Source: Nitrosomonas sp. Nm51 (lineage in GTDB: Bacteria > Pseudomonadota > Gammaproteobacteria > Burkholderiales > Nitrosomonadaceae). From it: a stretch of 64,000 bases of DNA. Both the position numbers and the translations under genes were made by a program. The notes under the pieces are model-generated. The model was given only the letters and a program-made list of their open reading frames with translations. It had not been told where the DNA came from and searched no databases. The stretch covers positions 1 through 64,000 of the forward strand of contig NZ_FOGH01000002.1 in the NCBI RefSeq assembly GCF_900111165.1. Reading direction: 5' to 3'. Shown here one piece after another: positions 61,771 through 64,000 of this stretch (the stretch's first letter is position 1; each line of letters opens with the position of its first letter).

Positions 61771-61863
61771 TGGCGGAGAGAGAGGGATTCGAACCCTCGA
61801 TGAGGCTATAAACCCCATACTCCCTTAGCAGGGGAGCGCCTTCGACCACTCGGCCATCTCTCC
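61771..61863 (-). tRNA. tRNA-Ser (anticodon GCU)
   Basis: 93 bases on the minus strand. The acceptor stem GGAGAGA pairs with TCTCTCC and an encoded CCA end. The D arm is GGCCGAGTGGTCGAAGGC, and the anticodon stem-loop CTCCCCTGCTAAGGGAG has anticodon GCT. A long variable arm typical of serine (about TATGGGGTTTATAGCCTCATC) precedes the T arm GAGGGTTCGAATCCCTC. It reads AGC/AGU codons. A terminator follows. Confidence 0.97.
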
Positions 61864-61938
61864 AAATTAGAGCTGAAGCAGGATAACGGGTTGCGTTATT
61901 ACGGTCAAATCTTGCTCAGTGGCTCTATTGTATAGAAA

Positions 61939-63168
61939 TTACAGTACTTGTTCCAGGTCAAATGCTTTATGTAGTACGCGTACAGCAAGTTCCATATATT
62001 TTTCATCAACGACGACAGATACTTTGATCTCAGAAGTGGCGATCATCTGGATATTGATTCCTTCCTCAGCCAAAACACGAAACATTTTGCTGGCAATGCC
62101 TGCATGCGATCGCATGCCTACACCGACAACGGAAACTTTTGCAATCCTGTCGCCGCCGATGACATCGCGGGCACCGATATGCGGTTGAATTTTTTCACGA
62201 ATGATATTCATTGTGTTGTTAAAGTCATTACGGTGAACAGTGAACGAGAAATCGGTTAAGTCATCATGACTGACGTTTTGAATAATCATGTCCACATCAA
62301 TATTGGCATCCGCAACCGGCCCAAGTATCTGGTAGGCGATGCCAGGATGATCGGGAACACCTAAAACAGTGATTTTTGCTTCGTCCCGGTTAAATGCGAT
62401 ACCCGAAATTACCGGCTGTTCCATATGCTCATTTTCCTCAAAAGTTATCAGTGTGCCTGGCCCTTCTTCTTCAAAGCTGGATAAAACTCTCAACTTAACT
62501 TTATATTTACCCGCAAATTCAACCGCTCGTAACTGCAATACTTTTGAGCCAAGGCTGGCCATTTCCAGCATTTCTTCGAATGTAATACGATCAAGACGTC
62601 TTGCTTCAGGTACAACACGCGGGTCGGTAGTGTAGATGCCGTCTACATCCGTATAAATCTGGCATTCGTCCGCTTTCAATGCGGCAGCAAGCGCAACACC
62701 CGTGGTGTCAGATCCGCCGCGCCCTAATGTGGTTATATTTCCATGCTGATCAACACCCTGAAATCCGGCGACGATGACAACATGTCCATTGTCGAGATCA
62801 GTGCGGATTTTGTCCTGGTCTATGTTCAAAATGCGGGCTTTGGTGTGGGCGCAGTCTGTCAGTATTCTTACCTGTGCGCCGGTGTAGCTTTTAGCCTTGA
62901 CTTTCAATGCCATTAAAGCCATTGAAAGTAACGCAATCGAAACCTGCTCTCCAGTCGATACCATGACATCCATTTCACGTGGATCCGGATTGTTCTGAAC
63001 TTCCCGGGCCAAAGCGATCAACCTGTTTGTTTCGCCACTCATAGCCGAAACAACAACTATGATCCGGTGTCCCTGTGCATGGAATTTAGCCACCCTGCGG
63101 GCAACATTCCTGACGCGCTCGGTGCTTCCAACAGAAGTGCCACCATATTTTTGAACGTAAAATGCCAC
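61939..63168 (-). CDS. lysC: Aspartate kinase
   Basis: A 409-residue monofunctional aspartokinase, the entry to lysine, threonine, methionine and diaminopimelate synthesis. The N-terminal kinase domain begins with KYGGTSVGSTERVRNVARRV and contains VSTGEQVSIALLSMAL, the GGSDTTGVALAAAL loop and DVDGIYTTDPRVV. Two ACT domains (about 265-405) mediate feedback control. The length fits the alpha-type enzyme with possible internal start for a regulatory beta chain, as in relatives (not testable here). Confidence 0.95.
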   Translation of the reverse strand: MAFYVQKYGGTSVGSTERVRNVARRVAKFHAQGHRIIVVVSAMSGETNRLIALAREVQNNPDPREMDVMVSTGEQVSIALLSMALMALKVKAKSYTGAQVRILTDCAHTKARILNIDQDKIRTDLDNGHVVIVAGFQGVDQHGNITTLGRGGSDTTGVALAAALKADECQIYTDVDGIYTTDPRVVPEARRLDRITFEEMLEMASLGSKVLQLRAVEFAGKYKVKLRVLSSFEEEGPGTLITFEENEHMEQPVISGIAFNRDEAKITVLGVPDHPGIAYQILGPVADANIDVDMIIQNVSHDDLTDFSFTVHRNDFNNTMNIIREKIQPHIGARDVIGGDRIAKVSVVGVGMRSHAGIASKMFRVLAEEGINIQMIATSEIKVSVVVDEKYMELAVRVLHKAFDLEQVL

Positions 63169-63270
63169 AGATTACTGATCCATTCTTTCGTAATGAATCC
63201 CCGATAAAAAACGCAAGATTTTACACTTTTCTTTGCCGAATTACTAATTTGTAATTGCCGACTCAGCCAG

Positions 63271-64000
63271 TCAAACTGCGCCTTGCTTTAGTTTTTCCTG
63301 AATGCTGTTTTTGTTCAGATGCGGCGCAAACATTTCAATAAAATCAAAAACAAAGCCTTGTAAATAACTGTTGCGGCTGATGCCAATCCGCGTTGTGCTG
63401 GATTCAAACAGGTGACTTGCATCAATTGCTTCAAGGTGCTTGTCGCGTAAGGGATCAAAAGCCATTTTGGCCAGGATGCCGATACCCAGACCCAGTTCCA
63501 CATAAGTTTTAATGACATCTGAATCAATTGCGGTTAATACAACGTTTGGGGTCAGACCTTTGCTTTCGAATGCCTGATTGATTTTGGAGCGACCGGTAAA
63601 TGCAAAATCATACGTGATTATGGGGTGCTGGCTGATTGCTTCGAGTGTCAGTTTTTTTTTCTGTAACAGGGAATGTCCGGGTGGTACGACGATGCAACGA
63701 TTCCACTGATAGCATGGCAACATTATCAGTTCGTGAAAATGCTCAATGGCTTCAGTGGCGATGGCGATATCCGCTTCACCTGAGGTGACCAGCGCGGATA
63801 TTTGAGTAGGACTGCCCTGGCGCAAAATAAGCCGAACTTTGGGGTGAATCGCGGTAAACCGCTTGATTACGGGAGGAAGAGCGTAACGTGCCTGTGTGTG
63901 GGTCGTTGCAATGGTTAATGTCCCCTTGTCTTCGTGTGTAAATTCCTGCGCGGCCTTTTTCAGATTTTCAGCTTCTTGCAGCACCTTGCGTGCAATGTGA
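63271..64000 (-). CDS. cysB: LysR-family regulator, CysB-type (5' end outside the window)
   Basis: The C-terminal 242 residues or so of a LysR-type regulator; the DNA-binding helix-turn-helix lies beyond 64000 and the frame is open to the edge (HIARKVLQEAENLKKAAQEF). The effector-domain segments GTLTIATTHTQARYALPPVI, RQGSPTQISALVTSGEADIA, IITYDFAFTGRSKINQAF and GLGIGILAKMAFDP match CysB/Cbl, which respond to N-acetylserine or sulfate and control sulfur assimilation. No target gene is present in the window. Confidence 0.85.
   Translation of the reverse strand, partial: HIARKVLQEAENLKKAAQEFTHEDKGTLTIATTHTQARYALPPVIKRFTAIHPKVRLILRQGSPTQISALVTSGEADIAIATEAIEHFHELIMLPCYQWNRCIVVPPGHSLLQKKKLTLEAISQHPIITYDFAFTGRSKINQAFESKGLTPNVVLTAIDSDVIKTYVELGLGIGILAKMAFDPLRDKHLEAIDASHLFESSTTRIGISRNSYLQGFVFDFIEMFAPHLNKNSIQEKLKQGAV

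Overview
The window is a stretch of a betaproteobacterial chromosome. An ammonia oxidiser of the Nitrosomonas group is the best guess. That is an inference from gene order (purM-purN-rsmB, glnE//nit-tldD, ilvBHC-psd-pssA-leuA, hfq-hflX-hflK-hflC-DUF2065-hisZ-purA), a hopanoid locus and abundant c-type/copper proteins; no rRNA or ammonia-oxidation gene is present to prove it. Most of the window is housekeeping DNA, with short patches of decay and mobile DNA between conserved operons.

Layout. 1-1087: no supportable gene. 1.1-3.3 kb: a flavoprotein related to the N-terminal half of SelD fusions and a lipoprotein with a peptidoglycan-binding domain. 3.8-9.5 kb: hopanoid genes hpnH, hpnB, hpnM and hpnN, for side-chain synthesis and outer-membrane delivery. 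13.3-9.5 kb, minus strand: purM-purN-DUF3108-rsmB. 13.5-15 kb: a Gly/His-rich lipoprotein and a group II intron remnant. 15.1-18.6 kb: a small ORF and a 1062-residue fusion of multicopper-oxidase-type cupredoxins with a galactose-oxidase-like propeller. 18.9-24.1 kb: a Ycf46-like AAA ATPase, a hybrid histidine kinase and a broken response regulator. 24.6-30.7 kb: type IV pilin, glnE, and divergently nit and tldD. 30.7-38.1 kb: branched-chain amino acid and phosphatidylethanolamine genes, leuA and a thioredoxin. 38.1-42.3 kb: lytic transglycosylase, proS, rppH, dihaem peroxidase. 42.9-49.4 kb: hfq to purA. 49.7-57.4 kb: thioredoxin-like protein, 2-hydroxyacid dehydrogenase, hydrolase, a 24-residue membrane peptide, RidA, exonuclease I, ilvA and a coiled-coil membrane protein. 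57.4-61.5 kb: a graveyard around intact bioA (beta-CASP nuclease, vapB, vapC and a DUF2235 hydrolase, all frame-broken). The end holds tRNA-Ser(GCU), lysC and the start-less cysB-like regulator.

Branched-chain amino acid synthesis is covered by ilvB, ilvH, ilvC, leuA and, at a distance, ilvA. Membrane building is covered by psd, pssA and the hopanoid genes. The hfq cluster combines RNA-chaperone, ribosome-GTPase and FtsH-regulating functions.

The least ordinary items are: (i) the copper-protein/galactose-oxidase-like fusion, which keeps most radical-copper ligands but appears to lack the crosslinking cysteine and any signal peptide; (ii) a family of about 270-bp MITE-like elements, three copies in one orientation, two of whose left ends supply the TAG stop codon of the preceding gene; and (iii) a group II intron 3' end whose domain VI is split by a short insertion flanked by a 6-bp repeat. 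No CRISPR array, prophage or complete insertion sequence was seen.
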